From assembly GCF_040760005.1 (NCBI RefSeq), contig NZ_CP099760.1, positions 769,001-833,000 on the forward strand: a DNA stretch of 64,000 nucleotides, written 5' to 3'. Of this stretch, positions 1 through 11,101 are shown piece by piece. The translations under genes were made by a program, and so were the position numbers. The notes under the pieces were generated by a model, which saw only the letters and a program-made list of their open reading frames with translations, had not been told where the DNA came from and made no database searches. Positions within the stretch are counted from its first letter, which is position 1, and each line of letters starts with the position of its first letter. This DNA comes from Pseudomonas sp. stari2. GTDB taxonomy: Bacteria; Pseudomonadota; Gammaproteobacteria; Pseudomonadales; Pseudomonadaceae.

Positions 1-453
1 GTGTGCCTGCTGCCTTACGATCCGCAGCGCGATGAAGTGGTGCTGATCGAGCAGTTTCGCGTCGGCGCCATGGGCAAGACCGCCAATCCCTGGCTGGTCG
101 AGCTGGTCGCCGGTCTGATCGACAAGGAAGAGGTGCCGGAAGAAGTTGCTCGCCGCGAAGCGCAGGAGGAAGCTGGACTCGACATCAAGGCGTTGTGGCC
201 GATGATGCAATATTTCCCGTCGCCGGGGGGCAGCAACGAGTTCGTGCATTTGTATCTGGGGCGTTGCAGCACCGAAGGCGTTGGCGGCCTGCATGGGCTG
301 GAGGAAGAGGCAGAAGATATCCGCGTCACGGTCTGGGCATTCGAGGATGCGCTGCAGGCCGTACGCGACGGTCGGATTGCCAATGCACCGGGCATCATTG
401 CCTTGCAGTGGCTGGCGCTCAATCGCGCCGAAGTGAGGGGGCTATGGTCGTAA
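1..453 (+). CDS. nudF: ADP-ribose pyrophosphatase NudF (5' end outside window)
   Basis: Nudix hydrolase expected to cleave ADP-ribose to AMP and ribose-5-phosphate, clearing a reactive NAD breakdown product in the cytosol. The Nudix box is complete in the visible part: it starts at Gly38, has the REAQEEAG core at 52-59 and ends at Leu60. The family is about 205 residues long and only 150 are visible; the first codon here (GTG) reads as an internal valine, so the gene starts before the window. The stop overlaps the next gene by 10 nt. The order nudF-yqiB-cpdA-yqiA-parE matches the E. coli cluster, which supports NudF over other Nudix enzymes. Confidence 0.9.
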   Translation: MCLLPYDPQRDEVVLIEQFRVGAMGKTANPWLVELVAGLIDKEEVPEEVARREAQEEAGLDIKALWPMMQYFPSPGGSNEFVHLYLGRCSTEGVGGLHGLEEEAEDIRVTVWAFEDALQAVRDGRIANAPGIIALQWLALNRAEVRGLWS

Positions 454-896
454 ACAAACTGCGCGATCGTTATCGTGTCGACCTTGTGGGCCTGCAAGCC
501 GCCTGCGAGGCCAACTACGCGCGCCTGATGCGACTGTTGCCGGACATGCGCCGCGACCCCGAAGCACGGCGTATCGCCGTGACCCAGGGCGACCAGATGC
601 TCGGAGTGCTGGCCATCGAAGTGTTGCAGACCTGCCCGTACACCACGACCCTGCAAGTGCGTCAGGAACACAGCCTGCCATGGCTGCCGGTGCCGCAACT
701 GGAAGTGCAGGTCTATCACGACGCGCGCATGGCCGAAGTCATCAGCGCCGAACATGCGCGACGCTTTCGCGGCGTCTATCCTTACCCCAATGCGGCCATG
801 CACCAGCCGGACGAAAAGGCCCAGCTCAATCTGTTCCTCGGGGAGTGGCTGAGTCATTGCCTGGCCTGCGGTCACGAGTACGCCGCCGTTCGATAG
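444..896 (+). CDS. DUF1249 (YqiB) family protein
   Basis: A 150-residue cytosolic protein of the DUF1249/YqiB family, whose biochemical role is not established. The ATG at 444 overlaps the end of nudF by 10 nt, so the two are probably translationally coupled. Visible features are an early Tyr/Arg-rich helix (ANYARLMRLLP), a central beta-rich part (LEIEVLQTCPYTTT-like) and a C-terminal segment with LNLFLGEWLSHCLACGH. There is no signal peptide or membrane segment. The family call rests on the sequence pattern and its fixed place between nudF and cpdA. Confidence 0.8.
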   Translation: MVVNKLRDRYRVDLVGLQAACEANYARLMRLLPDMRRDPEARRIAVTQGDQMLGVLAIEVLQTCPYTTTLQVRQEHSLPWLPVPQLEVQVYHDARMAEVISAEHARRFRGVYPYPNAAMHQPDEKAQLNLFLGEWLSHCLACGHEYAAVR

Positions 897-1012
897 TTTC
901 TATTACAGCGGCAAGTTGTGAACTGCGTCCGGTTCGGCGGTTTCTTCCCGGGGACTTCCCCCAGCATAATTGCGAACCTTTCCGACCCGGCGTCCAGCCC
1001 TGGGAGAACGCC

Positions 1013-1828
1013 TTGCCGAGCGTATCGACTCTGACCACTGCCGATGCGGCGTTGCTGGTGCAACTGTCCGACAGTCATCTGTTCGCCGAGGCGGACGGTG
1101 CGCTGTTAGGCATGAAAACTCGCGAGAGCCTGCAAAAAGTCATCGAACTGGTGCTCGAACAGCAGCCGCAGATCGACCTGATCGTCGCCAGCGGTGATCT
1201 GTCCCAGGACGGCACGCTGGAGTCCTACCAGCAATTTCGTCAGATGACGGCGCAGATCGATGCCCCCGCGCGCTGGATCCCTGGCAATCACGACGAACCG
1301 CAGATCATGCAAATGGCGGCGGTGCAGAGCGCGCTGCTGGAAACGGTGGTGGATGTCGGCAACTGGCGCGTGACCCTGCTCGACTCGGCGGTGCCGGGTT
1401 CGGTGCCGGGGTATTTGCAGGATGACCAACTGCAATTGCTGGCCCGCTCGTTGAGCGAGGCGCCGGATCGGCATCACCTGGTGTGTTTCCACCATCACCC
1501 GGTGTCGATCGGTTGTGCATGGATGGAGCCGATCGGCTTGCGCAATCCCGAAGCGTTCTTTGACGTGCTTGACCGCTTCCCGCAGGCCCGGGCCGTGTTG
1601 TGGGGGCATGTGCATCAGGAGATCGACCGCGAGCGCAATGGCGTGCGGCTGATCGCTTCGCCGTCGACCTGCATTCAGTTCGAGCCGGGCAGCGAGGATT
1701 TCAAGGTCGGAGAGCAGGCGCCGGGCTATCGCTGGTTGCGGTTGCTGCCGGACGGGCGGATCGAGACGGGCGTGGAGCGTGTCACCGATTTCCAGTTCAC
1801 GGTCGATTACGGCTCCAACGGCTACTGA
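1013..1828 (+). CDS. cpdA: 3',5'-cyclic AMP phosphodiesterase CpdA
   Basis: Metallophosphoesterase that hydrolyses cAMP to AMP and so lowers Vfr/CRP-type signalling. All class III phosphodiesterase metal-binding motifs are present: D20-x-H22, GDLSQDG around Asp62, GNHDE at 91-95, HHHP, and GHVHQE near the C-terminus. I chose the TTG at 1013 (271 aa) because GGGAGAA lies just upstream and it gives the usual MPSVSTLTTAD beginning; the frame stays open far upstream with no family-like sequence. A 116-nt gap separates it from yqiB, so it may have its own promoter, but the direction and neighbours suit one metabolic cluster. Confidence 0.9.
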   Translation: MPSVSTLTTADAALLVQLSDSHLFAEADGALLGMKTRESLQKVIELVLEQQPQIDLIVASGDLSQDGTLESYQQFRQMTAQIDAPARWIPGNHDEPQIMQMAAVQSALLETVVDVGNWRVTLLDSAVPGSVPGYLQDDQLQLLARSLSEAPDRHHLVCFHHHPVSIGCAWMEPIGLRNPEAFFDVLDRFPQARAVLWGHVHQEIDRERNGVRLIASPSTCIQFEPGSEDFKVGEQAPGYRWLRLLPDGRIETGVERVTDFQFTVDYGSNGY

Positions 1829-1924
1829 TTCAGGGGCGCGGCGCTGATTTCCTCGGGTGCTGGCCCAACGACCCTCGACTCCCTGTAAACTCCGCTTTCT
1901 TTAGCCGACACCCAGGGAGCTCAA

Positions 1925-2533
1925 ATGTCCGGTTCGATCCTCTATATCCACGGTTTCAACAGCGCGCCGGCCTCGAAGAAGGCCTGTCAGCTGGTCGAGG
2001 TGATGGAGCGGCTGGGTTTGAGCGATCAACTGCGTGTCCCGGCGTTGCATCACCACCCGCGTGAAGCCATCGGTCAGCTGGAGCAGGCAATCGCCGAACT
2101 CGGCCGGCCCTTGCTGGTGGGAAGCTCGCTCGGCGGCTACTATGCGACTCACCTGGCCGAGCGCCATGGCCTGAAAGCCCTGCTGGTCAACCCGGCCGTC
2201 AGTCCGCACCGGATGTTCGACGGATACCTGGGGACGCAGAAGAACCTGTACACCGACGAAACCTGGGAATTGACCCACGACCACGTAACGGCCCTGGCCG
2301 AACTGGAAGTGCCGGCGCCGCAGGATTCGCAGCGGTATCAGGTGTGGTTGCAGACCGGGGACGAAACGCTGGACTATCGCCATGCCCAGCAGTATTACCG
2401 GGCCTGTGCCTTGCGCATTCAGGCCGGCGGCGACCATGGTTTCCAGGGGTTTGCCGGGCAGTTGCCGGCGTTGCTGAGTTTTGCCGGTATTGGCGCCGAT
2501 TTGTTTCAGGCAATCGATTTCACCGCGCTGTGA
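1925..2533 (+). CDS. yqiA: YqiA-family alpha/beta-hydrolase (esterase)
   Basis: A 202-residue alpha/beta-hydrolase of the YqiA family; the E. coli member has esterase activity on short acyl esters and its natural substrate is unknown. The oxyanion-side motif YIHGFNS is at 7-13, the nucleophile elbow GSSLGG puts the serine at about 68, TGDETLDY carries the likely acid and GGDHGF the catalytic histidine. It starts after CCCAGGGAGCTCAA, a good ribosome-binding site. The gene directly precedes parE, as in enterobacteria. Confidence 0.85.
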   Translation: MSGSILYIHGFNSAPASKKACQLVEVMERLGLSDQLRVPALHHHPREAIGQLEQAIAELGRPLLVGSSLGGYYATHLAERHGLKALLVNPAVSPHRMFDGYLGTQKNLYTDETWELTHDHVTALAELEVPAPQDSQRYQVWLQTGDETLDYRHAQQYYRACALRIQAGGDHGFQGFAGQLPALLSFAGIGADLFQAIDFTAL

Positions 2534-2572
2534 GCGGTTGCCCCCTTAATTTTCTTATTCACCGAACACTGA

Positions 2573-4491
<1,919 letters not shown>

Positions 4492-4492
<1 letters not shown>

Positions 4493-5481
4493 TGCGGTTT
4501 GGCTGGGCCTTGGCGGGTGCGTTGCTGCTGGGCTCGATGACGGTGTCGGCCGAGCCCGTGCAGGAACTGCGCGTGCTCTCCGAGCATCCGGTCGAAGGCA
4601 TGCGCGGCGGCAATCTCTCGGGGCTGGCAATGTGCGGCAACGACCTGTGGTCCGTTTCGGATCGTGACGATGATCAGATCTATCGTCTCGATACCCGCGA
4701 TCCCGTCTGGCAGGCAACTGCGGTGCGCATCGATCCGCCGCCAGTCCCCGACAGTGGTTTGCCGTGGGGCATCAAGTCGCGGACCTGGGCGGCGTCGTTC
4801 GTTCGTGGCGGTGATCTGGATTTCGAAGGGATCACCTGCGACAGCACCGGCAATCGCTACATTGTCAGCGAAGGCCATGCAGCCGTATTGCAAGTTCCAC
4901 CGCAGGGGCCGTCATCGTGGCTGAAGATTTCGCCGATGATGGTCCGCGAGGCGCGGGCCAGCGGCATGCTGCTGCAATTCAATGCGATCTTCGAAGGCCT
5001 GGCGATCAATCCGGCAGGCGATCAGATGTGGTTGGCCGCCGAACGGCAAAACCGTGGCTTGTTGCTGATCAAGCGCCAACAGACGGTGTGGGATTGTGAC
5101 GGTCGTTGCGTGCTGCTGAGTGAAGGCGGGATGGAAATGCAGCCGCCGCAGTTTCCCAAGGCCAGGCCGGTCAATCGGGATTTTTCCGACCTGTCATTGT
5201 TCAACGGCAAGCTGTTCACCCTTGAGCGCAACGCCTACCAGATCTGCCGCCGCGATCCGCAGACGGCCAAGGTCGAGCGCTGCTGGTCGTATGCCGATGA
5301 ACTGTTGCAGGGCAACCGTCGCTACGCCCAGAACTTCGGGCTCGAAGAGGCGTTGGTGATTGATGCCGACGGTGCCTGGATCGGCGTCGACAACAACTTC
5401 GGCCCTCGTGCCGATGGTGAAGTCCGCCCGATCGTCTGGCGTTTCGCCGCCCCCGAGGGTGGCTGGAGTGCCAAGCCTTGA
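4492..5481 (+). CDS. Esterase-like activity of phytase family protein, secreted
   Basis: A 329-residue exported protein. The N-terminus (MRFGWALAGALLLGSMTVSA) is a clear Sec signal peptide. The mature part looks like a beta-propeller of the phytase-like esterase type (PF13449): repeated short strands, LSGLAMCGNDLWSVSDRDDD, DLDFEGITCD, AIFEGLAINP and GVDNNFGPR. The name reflects fold similarity; true phytase activity cannot be read from the sequence. It overlaps parE by one base and the protease gene by four bases, so parE, this gene, the protease and parC look like one transcript. Why a periplasmic propeller is coupled to topoisomerase genes is unclear. Confidence 0.75.
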
Positions 5482-6002
5482 GCCAGCAGCCACCGGGCAA
5501 ACGCGCCGGGCGGGTGTTGATGATTCTGGCCTGGTGCGCGGCGCTGTTTCTGGCCACGCGGTTTTTCGGCCAGTGGGAAGACCGCCAGCGCAATCCCAAC
5601 GTGGTGGTCAGTTCGGAGCAGGTGGGCGGCGTGATCGAAGTGAAACTGGCGGGTAACGCCCAGGGGCATTTCGTCGCCAGCGGACGGATCAACGGCCGGC
5701 CGGTGGAGTTCATGCTCGACACCGGTGCGACCGATGTGGCAATCCCGGCCGAGGTCGCGAAAGACCTGAGGCTGGAAGAGGGTTTCGGTGTGACCCTGAG
5801 CACGGCCAATGGCCTGAGCCAGGGCTATCGTACCCGTATCGACCGCCTGCAATTGGGCGACATCGTGTTGCGGGACGTCCGCGCACTGGTGGCGCCCGGT
5901 CTGCATGGCGATCAGGTGCTGCTCGGCATGAGCGCCCTGAACAAACTTGAATTTACCCAGCGCGGTGGCACCATGCTGCTGCGCCAGACAACGAACCGAT
6001 GA
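5478..6002 (+). CDS. TIGR02281-type membrane-anchored retropepsin-like aspartic protease
   Basis: A 174-residue protein with one N-terminal membrane anchor (about residues 13-29) followed by a periplasmic single-domain retropepsin-like fold. The active-site motif is [13 protein letters not shown] with catalytic Asp81; a single DTG motif means it would act as a dimer, as retroviral proteases do. The start is taken as the TTG at 5478, inside a 4-nt TTGA overlap with the upstream stop. The next in-frame Met is far inside the protein. The stop is 7 nt before the parC ATG. Substrate unknown. Confidence 0.8.
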   Translation: MSQQPPGKRAGRVLMILAWCAALFLATRFFGQWEDRQRNPNVVVSSEQVGGVIEVKLAGNAQGHFVASGRINGRPVEFMLDTGATDVAIPAEVAKDLRLEEGFGVTLSTANGLSQGYRTRIDRLQLGDIVLRDVRALVAPGLHGDQVLLGMSALNKLEFTQRGGTMLLRQTTNR

Positions 6003-6009
6003 GGCCCGC

Positions 6010-8274
6010 ATGAGCGACTCCCTTGATCTCAGCCTGGACGGTGTAGAACGCCGGTCGCTGGCTGACTTCACCGAAAATGCCTACCTCAATTACTCCATGT
6101 ACGTGATCATGGACCGTGCCCTGCCGCATATCGGCGACGGTCTGAAACCGGTACAGCGGCGTATCGTCTACGCCATGAGCGAATTGGGGCTGGACGCCGA
6201 TTCCAAGCACAAGAAGTCGGCGCGTACCGTCGGCGACGTGCTCGGCAAGTTCCACCCCCACGGCGACTCGGCGTGCTACGAAGCGATGGTGCTGATGGCC
6301 CAGCCGTTCAGCTATCGCTACACGCTGGTGGACGGCCAGGGTAACTGGGGTGCGCCGGATGATCCGAAATCCTTCGCCGCCATGCGATACACCGAAGCGC
6401 GGCTGTCGCGTTACTCCGAAGTGCTGCTCAGCGAACTGGGCCAGGGCACCGCAGACTGGGGCCCGAACTTCGACGGCACTCTGCAGGAACCGTTGGTTCT
6501 CCCTGCGCGCCTTCCGAACATCCTGCTCAACGGCACCACCGGTATCGCCGTGGGCATGGCCACCGACGTGCCTCCGCACAACCTGCGCGAAGTCGCCACC
6601 GCCTGCGTGCGCCTGCTCGATGAGCCGAAAGCCAAGGTCGAACAGCTCTGCGAACACATTCAGGGCCCGGATTACCCGACCGAAGCGGAAATCATCACCC
6701 CGCGCGCCGACCTGCTGAAAATGTACGAAACCGGCAAGGGCTCGGTGCGCATGCGCGCCGTGTACCACGTCGAGGACGGCGACATCATCGTCACCGCGCT
6801 GCCGCACCAGGTCTCCGGGGCCAAGGTGCTGGAGCAGATCGCCGCGCTGATGCAGGCCAAACCGTCGAAAGCGCCGCAGATCGCCGACCTGCGTGACGAA
6901 TCTGACCACGAAAACCCGTGCCGCATCGTGATCATCCCGGTCAACAGCCGCGTCGATCATGAAGCGCTGATGCAGCACCTGTTCGCCAGCACCGAGCTGG
7001 AGTCGACCTACCGGGTCAACGTCAACATCATCGGTCTGGACGGCAAGCCGCAGCTGAAAAACCTCCGGGCGCTGCTGGTGGAGTGGCTGGAATTCCGCGT
7101 GCTGACCGTGCGTCGCCGCCTGCAATTCCGCCTCGACAAGGTCGAGCGTCGTCTGCACCTGTTGGATGGTTTGCTGATCGCTTACCTCAACCTGGATGAA
7201 GTGATCCACATCATCCGTACCGAGGATCAGCCGAAAGCCAAACTGATCGAGCGCTTCGCCCTCAGCGAGATCCAGGCCGATTACATCCTCGACACCCGTC
7301 TGCGTCAGTTGGCGCGACTGGAAGAGATGAAGCTGCGCGACGAACAGGACGAACTGCTCAAGGAACAAGCCAAGCTGCAAGCGCTGCTGAGCAGTGAAGC
7401 CAGGTTGAAGAAGCTGGTTCGCAGCGAGCTGTTGAAAGACGCCGAAACCTACGGCGATGACCGTCGGTCGCCAATCGTCGAACGCGCTGAAGCCAAGGCT
7501 CTGACCGAACACGATCTGCTGCCGAACGAAAAAGTGACTGTAGTGCTGTCGGAAAAAGGCTGGATTCGTTCGGCCAAAGGCCACGAGATCGACGCCACCG
7601 GCCTGTCGTACAAGGCCGGCGACGGCTTCAAGACTTCGGCGGCGGGGCGTTCCAACCAGTCAGCCGTGGTCATCGACTCCACCGGTCGCAGTTACTCGGT
7701 CGCCGCGCACACGTTGCCGTCGGCACGGGGCCAGGGCGAGCCGTTGACCGGTCGTCTGACGCCGCCGCCTGGCGCCACGTTCGAATGCGTGCTGATGCCG
7801 GAAGACGATGCGCTGTACGTTATCGCCTCTGACGCCGGCTACGGTTTTGTGGTCAAGGGTGAAGACCTGCAAGCCAAGAACAAGGCCGGCAAGGCCCTGT
7901 TGAGCCTCCCGAACAACGCCAAGGTGATCGCGCCGCGCCCAGTGGCCGACCGTGAGCAGAACTGGCTGGCTTCGGTGACGACCGAGGGTCGCCTGCTGAT
8001 CTTCAAAATCAGCGATCTGCCACAATTAGGGAAGGGCAAAGGCAACAAGATCATCGGCATTTCCGGTGAACGAGTGGCCAGTCGCGAAGAATATGTCACG
8101 GACATCGCCGTTCTTCCGGAAGGCGCCACGCTGGTGCTGCAGGCCGGAAAACGTACCTTGTCGCTGAAAGCCGACGACCTCGAACACTACAAGGGTGAAC
8201 GTGGTCGCCGTGGCAATAAACTGCCACGGGGCTTCCAGCGAGTGGATGCGCTGCTCGTTGAAAACCTCAATTAA
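6010..8274 (+). CDS. parC: DNA topoisomerase IV subunit A ParC
   Basis: DNA-cleaving subunit of topoisomerase IV (754 aa). The winged-helix/tower region includes [15 protein letters not shown] sequence and [11 protein letters not shown]; the quinolone-resistance position Ser87 is the wild-type serine. The catalytic tyrosine is Tyr127 in [11 protein letters not shown]. The C-terminal third holds the beta-pinwheel blades that bind DNA. The ATG at 6010 gives the standard [15 protein letters not shown] start. Downstream lies a long stem-loop at 8338-8374. Confidence 0.97.
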   Translation: MSDSLDLSLDGVERRSLADFTENAYLNYSMYVIMDRALPHIGDGLKPVQRRIVYAMSELGLDADSKHKKSARTVGDVLGKFHPHGDSACYEAMVLMAQPFSYRYTLVDGQGNWGAPDDPKSFAAMRYTEARLSRYSEVLLSELGQGTADWGPNFDGTLQEPLVLPARLPNILLNGTTGIAVGMATDVPPHNLREVATACVRLLDEPKAKVEQLCEHIQGPDYPTEAEIITPRADLLKMYETGKGSVRMRAVYHVEDGDIIVTALPHQVSGAKVLEQIAALMQAKPSKAPQIADLRDESDHENPCRIVIIPVNSRVDHEALMQHLFASTELESTYRVNVNIIGLDGKPQLKNLRALLVEWLEFRVLTVRRRLQFRLDKVERRLHLLDGLLIAYLNLDEVIHIIRTEDQPKAKLIERFALSEIQADYILDTRLRQLARLEEMKLRDEQDELLKEQAKLQALLSSEARLKKLVRSELLKDAETYGDDRRSPIVERAEAKALTEHDLLPNEKVTVVLSEKGWIRSAKGHEIDATGLSYKAGDGFKTSAAGRSNQSAVVIDSTGRSYSVAAHTLPSARGQGEPLTGRLTPPPGATFECVLMPEDDALYVIASDAGYGFVVKGEDLQAKNKAGKALLSLPNNAKVIAPRPVADREQNWLASVTTEGRLLIFKISDLPQLGKGKGNKIIGISGERVASREEYVTDIAVLPEGATLVLQAGKRTLSLKADDLEHYKGERGRRGNKLPRGFQRVDALLVENLN

Positions 8275-8337
8275 GCGGCCAGGAAACGTTCGCACTCTTT
8301 TCTCCTTCGGGGAAAATGACTGAGAACGGCTCTCTAG

Positions 8338-8374
8338 AGCGCCCGATCTACGATTTAACCCGTAGATCGGCGCT
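8338..8374. other. Long stem-loop downstream of parC
   Basis: Left arm 8338-8352 and right arm 8361-8374 pair over 14 bp with one bulged C; the loop is ATTTAACC. No T-run follows directly, so it is not a textbook intrinsic terminator. A weaker hairpin (8298-8316) precedes it. Together they occupy the 227-nt gap between parC and the lipoprotein gene and may end or stabilise the par transcript. Confidence 0.5.
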
Positions 8375-8501
8375 TTGGCGCTGGAGTCGGAACGCATATT
8401 CACGGATGATATGGCCTTTCCAAGCGCCGGCGTGGCCGAGCGTTCTTCATATTTTTGAGTATTTTCACTGTGGTCAGCCTTGTGGCGGCCACCTGGACGG
8501 G

Positions 8502-9215
8502 ATGATGACTTCTCTGCGCCCCCTTATTTTCCTGCTCGCCGGCGTTCTTGGCCTGGCGGGTTGCAGCGTTCACCAGCCGGTGTCGCTGTATCAGCTGGAC
8601 AGCGGAAGTCCGGCTCAGCCTGCGCAAAGCGCGGGCATGGCAGTTTTACTTGGCCCTGTGATCGTTGCTGATTACCTGCAACGTGAAACCCTGTTGCAGC
8701 GTCAGCCGGACGGCAGCCTGCAGGCAGCGGTCGATGGCCGCTGGGCTGGCAGCCTTTCGTCGGATATCGATCAATTGCTGCTGCGTCAGGTTGCCGGTCA
8801 TCTGGACAGTCAACGCGTAGTGCTGGCACCAGCCACCGCCGGGTTCACCCCGGATGTGCAGGTGCTGTTGACCATCACGCGTCTGGACTCCGGTGCCAAG
8901 CAACCGGCGATTCTCGACGCGCAGTGGCGCCTGATCGACCGTCGTGGTCAGGTGCGGGACAACCGCATCGTTCATCTGCAAGAACTGCACAGTGGCGGCA
9001 CGGCTTCGCAGGTTCAGGCCCAGGGTATCCTGTTGCAGCGCCTGGCCGAGCAACTGTCGGTCGCGCTCAAACCATTGGCCAACCAGCCACCGGTTGCCGA
9101 AGCACCGCGCAAACCGGCACCGAAACCGGCCGCGCCGGCGGCGGAAGCCGAGAAGCAGCCGAAGATCCCGATGGCTTCGCCGATTCGTACCGATATGGAA
9201 GTGTTCCGCTTCTGA
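8502..9215 (+). CDS. PqiC/YmbA-like ABC-transport auxiliary lipoprotein
   Basis: A 237-residue outer-membrane-type lipoprotein. The signal peptide ends in a lipobox, LAGC, about 20 residues from the start, and the mature part begins SVHQPVSLYQLD, the typical start of the PqiC/YmbA (DUF330) family that assists MCE-type lipid transport. The last 60 residues are a Pro/Ala/Lys-rich tail unlike the core family. ATG codons at 8502 and 8505 are both possible; GGACGGG lies just upstream. No PqiA/PqiB or MCE partners are nearby, so its partner is encoded elsewhere or it is an orphan. It is followed by a terminator. Confidence 0.7.
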   Translation: MMTSLRPLIFLLAGVLGLAGCSVHQPVSLYQLDSGSPAQPAQSAGMAVLLGPVIVADYLQRETLLQRQPDGSLQAAVDGRWAGSLSSDIDQLLLRQVAGHLDSQRVVLAPATAGFTPDVQVLLTITRLDSGAKQPAILDAQWRLIDRRGQVRDNRIVHLQELHSGGTASQVQAQGILLQRLAEQLSVALKPLANQPPVAEAPRKPAPKPAAPAAEAEKQPKIPMASPIRTDMEVFRF

Positions 9216-9231
9216 GGCTGGAACGAGTCAG

Positions 9232-9260
9232 GACAGAGCCCGCCTGGTGCGGGCTTTGTC
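9232..9260 (+). terminator. Intrinsic terminator after the lipoprotein gene
   Basis: The core stem AGCCCGC/GCGGGCT (9237-9243 with 9049-type spacing to 9249-9255) has a 5-nt loop and is followed by TTGTCGTTT. Flanking bases extend the pairing with one mismatch. Confidence 0.75.
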
Positions 9261-9304
9261 GTTTCTGGGCGTTGGTAAAACATGCATTGGTGCCGGATTC
9301 GAAA

Positions 9305-9358
9305 AGCCCCTCACCCCAGCCCTTCCGAAACGTCGGACCGCCCGCAGGGTGAGGGGCT
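9305..9358. repeat. Inverted repeat, likely dispersed intergenic palindrome
   Basis: Twelve-bp perfect arms (AGCCCCTCACCC at 9305-9316, its complement at 9347-9358) enclose a 30-nt centre. The CCCCTCACCC arm resembles palindromes scattered between genes in fluorescent pseudomonads. It sits between two terminators of convergent genes. Confidence 0.5.
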
Positions 9359-9394
9359 GTTTGAAGACGGGTGATATCTCAATAGCACCACGCA

Positions 9395-9430
9395 CAAAAA
9401 AGCCCGCAGACAATCACTCATCTGCGGGCT
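9395..9430 (-). terminator. Intrinsic terminator of the AhpA/YtjB gene
   Basis: Ten-bp arms AGCCCGCAGA (9401-9410) and its complement (9421-9430), loop of 10 nt. Read on the minus strand it is followed by six U residues, as expected for the minus-strand gene ending at 9453. Confidence 0.85.
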
Positions 9431-9452
9431 TCTTTACATCGAGGGCAAGGCC

Positions 9453-10967
9453 TCAGGCCCGGCGCTCATGCATCCGCGCCAGCTGCCGCTCAAGCATCGA
9501 CGGATAAGGCTCCATCAACCGCTCCACGCAGCAGGCGCCTTCAGGACTGGCAATCGGCCGGATCCGCGCACGCTGGCGAATCAGCGCGTCATCCCCGATC
9601 TTGCGTTCCACCAGCAGCAGGTTGCGGCTGTGTTGCGACAGAGCCAGGGCGTCCTGGGCGGAGTCGGTCAGCAGCAGGTCGATCTGGCTCAGGCCGAACA
9701 GCTCGTCGCCGAGGGTCAGGCCCAGCTGCAGTTGCAGGGTGATGCCGCTGTCGGCGACTTCTATCTGCAACTGGTGCCCGAGCGCTCGCAGCAGCTCGCC
9801 ACAGCAGATGGCGTTGGTCAGGTAGTCGTCACCGCTATCTTCGGTGTGGAACAGCATCAGCGTGCTGCCGTCGTTCAGGGTTTCGATTTCACCCTGATAC
9901 AGCGAAGCCGCCTGCTCCAGGCAGTCGCGATAGCGCTCCTGCAACTCTTCCAGACGTGCCCGTGGCAAGCGGCGCAGTTGTTCTTGCGAACCCAGCTGCA
10001 CTGCCAGCACCGCCGAGTGTTGCGGCACGCTCGGGGTTGGCTTGCGAACGGCAGGTTGCGCGGCTCCGTTCAGCGATTCGTCACGCAGATCGGCAAACGG
10101 GTCTTCGTCATCGTCGTCTTCAACGGTGCTGACCACATGGCGCGGTGCAGGCTTCTGCGCGGCCATGGGGCGGCTCTCGTCAAAGCTCGGGTCACGCAGG
10201 TTGCGCACTTCGAATTCCGGCTCGATGTCGTCATCCTCGAACTCGGGTTCCGGCTCAGGCTCGGGAATGGTCGGCTCGGGAGCGTAACTGGCGTGCAGTT
10301 GACGGGCCAGGTCGCCGATCTCGTCCTGACGCTCGATCCCCGGCGTGTATTCGTCGATCCGGCGCAGCCACACGCGCAATTGCAGCAACGGCGTGGAGAT
10401 GTGCCGGCCCAGACGCAGGCTCAGGGCCAGAGACAGCGCCAGCAGGATCGCACTCAGAATGCCCATGCTCTGCAGGCTGATGGTCATCGGCTGCTGGAAC
10501 TGGTCCATGTCCAGGCTGATGCGCAGTTGCCCGGCAGTCACGTCCTGGAAGGTGATCTTGCTCTCGTACATGCCCTCGGCTTCGCCCAGCAGGCTGTGCT
10601 TGGGCCGCTGACCGGACTCGGCGAGGATGCGGTTGTCCACGCTGTAGATGGCGGCGTGGGCCACCAGCTTGTTCTTGGTCAGGTTGTTGAGCAGCACGTT
10701 GAGGCTGAGGATGTCGTTGGACACCAGCAGCTCGGTCGCGGAGGTGGCGGTCTGCGTGGTCAGGCTTTCGCCCAGCGCATCGGCCTGCTCGTGCATGGCC
10801 TGCTTGAACTGCAAGCCCATCACGCAGGCATAGATCACCAGGGCCAGGGCGACCAGGATCACGTTATGGCTGGCGATTCGCAATGCAATCGGTACACGGC
10901 GGTGGCGCAGTGCACGGAAGATCAGCAGGAAGAAGTTATCGGTTTTAACTGGCGTGGGCCGGTTCAC
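9453..10967 (-). CDS. AhpA/YtjB family inner-membrane protein
   Basis: A 504-residue inner-membrane protein. The first membrane helix is at about 31-51 and the second at about 170-190, enclosing a roughly 115-residue periplasmic loop; a HAMP-like segment follows (LRLGRHISTPLLQLRVWLRRI). Next come a very acidic, Pro/Glu-rich linker (about 235-330) and a C-terminal cytoplasmic domain resembling nucleotide-cyclase folds without catalytic residues. The E. coli relative ytjB (smp) is also divergent from serB, which supports the family call. Function is not established; a signalling or virulence-associated membrane role has been suggested for relatives. Confidence 0.7.
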   Translation of the reverse strand: MNRPTPVKTDNFFLLIFRALRHRRVPIALRIASHNVILVALALVIYACVMGLQFKQAMHEQADALGESLTTQTATSATELLVSNDILSLNVLLNNLTKNKLVAHAAIYSVDNRILAESGQRPKHSLLGEAEGMYESKITFQDVTAGQLRISLDMDQFQQPMTISLQSMGILSAILLALSLALSLRLGRHISTPLLQLRVWLRRIDEYTPGIERQDEIGDLARQLHASYAPEPTIPEPEPEPEFEDDDIEPEFEVRNLRDPSFDESRPMAAQKPAPRHVVSTVEDDDDEDPFADLRDESLNGAAQPAVRKPTPSVPQHSAVLAVQLGSQEQLRRLPRARLEELQERYRDCLEQAASLYQGEIETLNDGSTLMLFHTEDSGDDYLTNAICCGELLRALGHQLQIEVADSGITLQLQLGLTLGDELFGLSQIDLLLTDSAQDALALSQHSRNLLLVERKIGDDALIRQRARIRPIASPEGACCVERLMEPYPSMLERQLARMHERRA

Positions 10968-11101
10968 TGAGCTCGGCTCTTTTGTCCGTGAAGTTGACGC
11001 GCAGTATAGCGACAGGCCCTAGACCGGCAAAGCGCTGGCGGTGCCCGATGGTCACTGAAAGTGGGTAGAATGCGGTTTTTTTCCAGTTGCGGGGGTGCGC
11101 G

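Noticed and set aside
9468..10970. Long open frame antisense to the AhpA/YtjB gene
   Set aside because: Composition is Gln/Leu/Val/His-rich with no known domain, and the other strand is supported by membrane helices, a terminator and the conserved serB neighbourhood.
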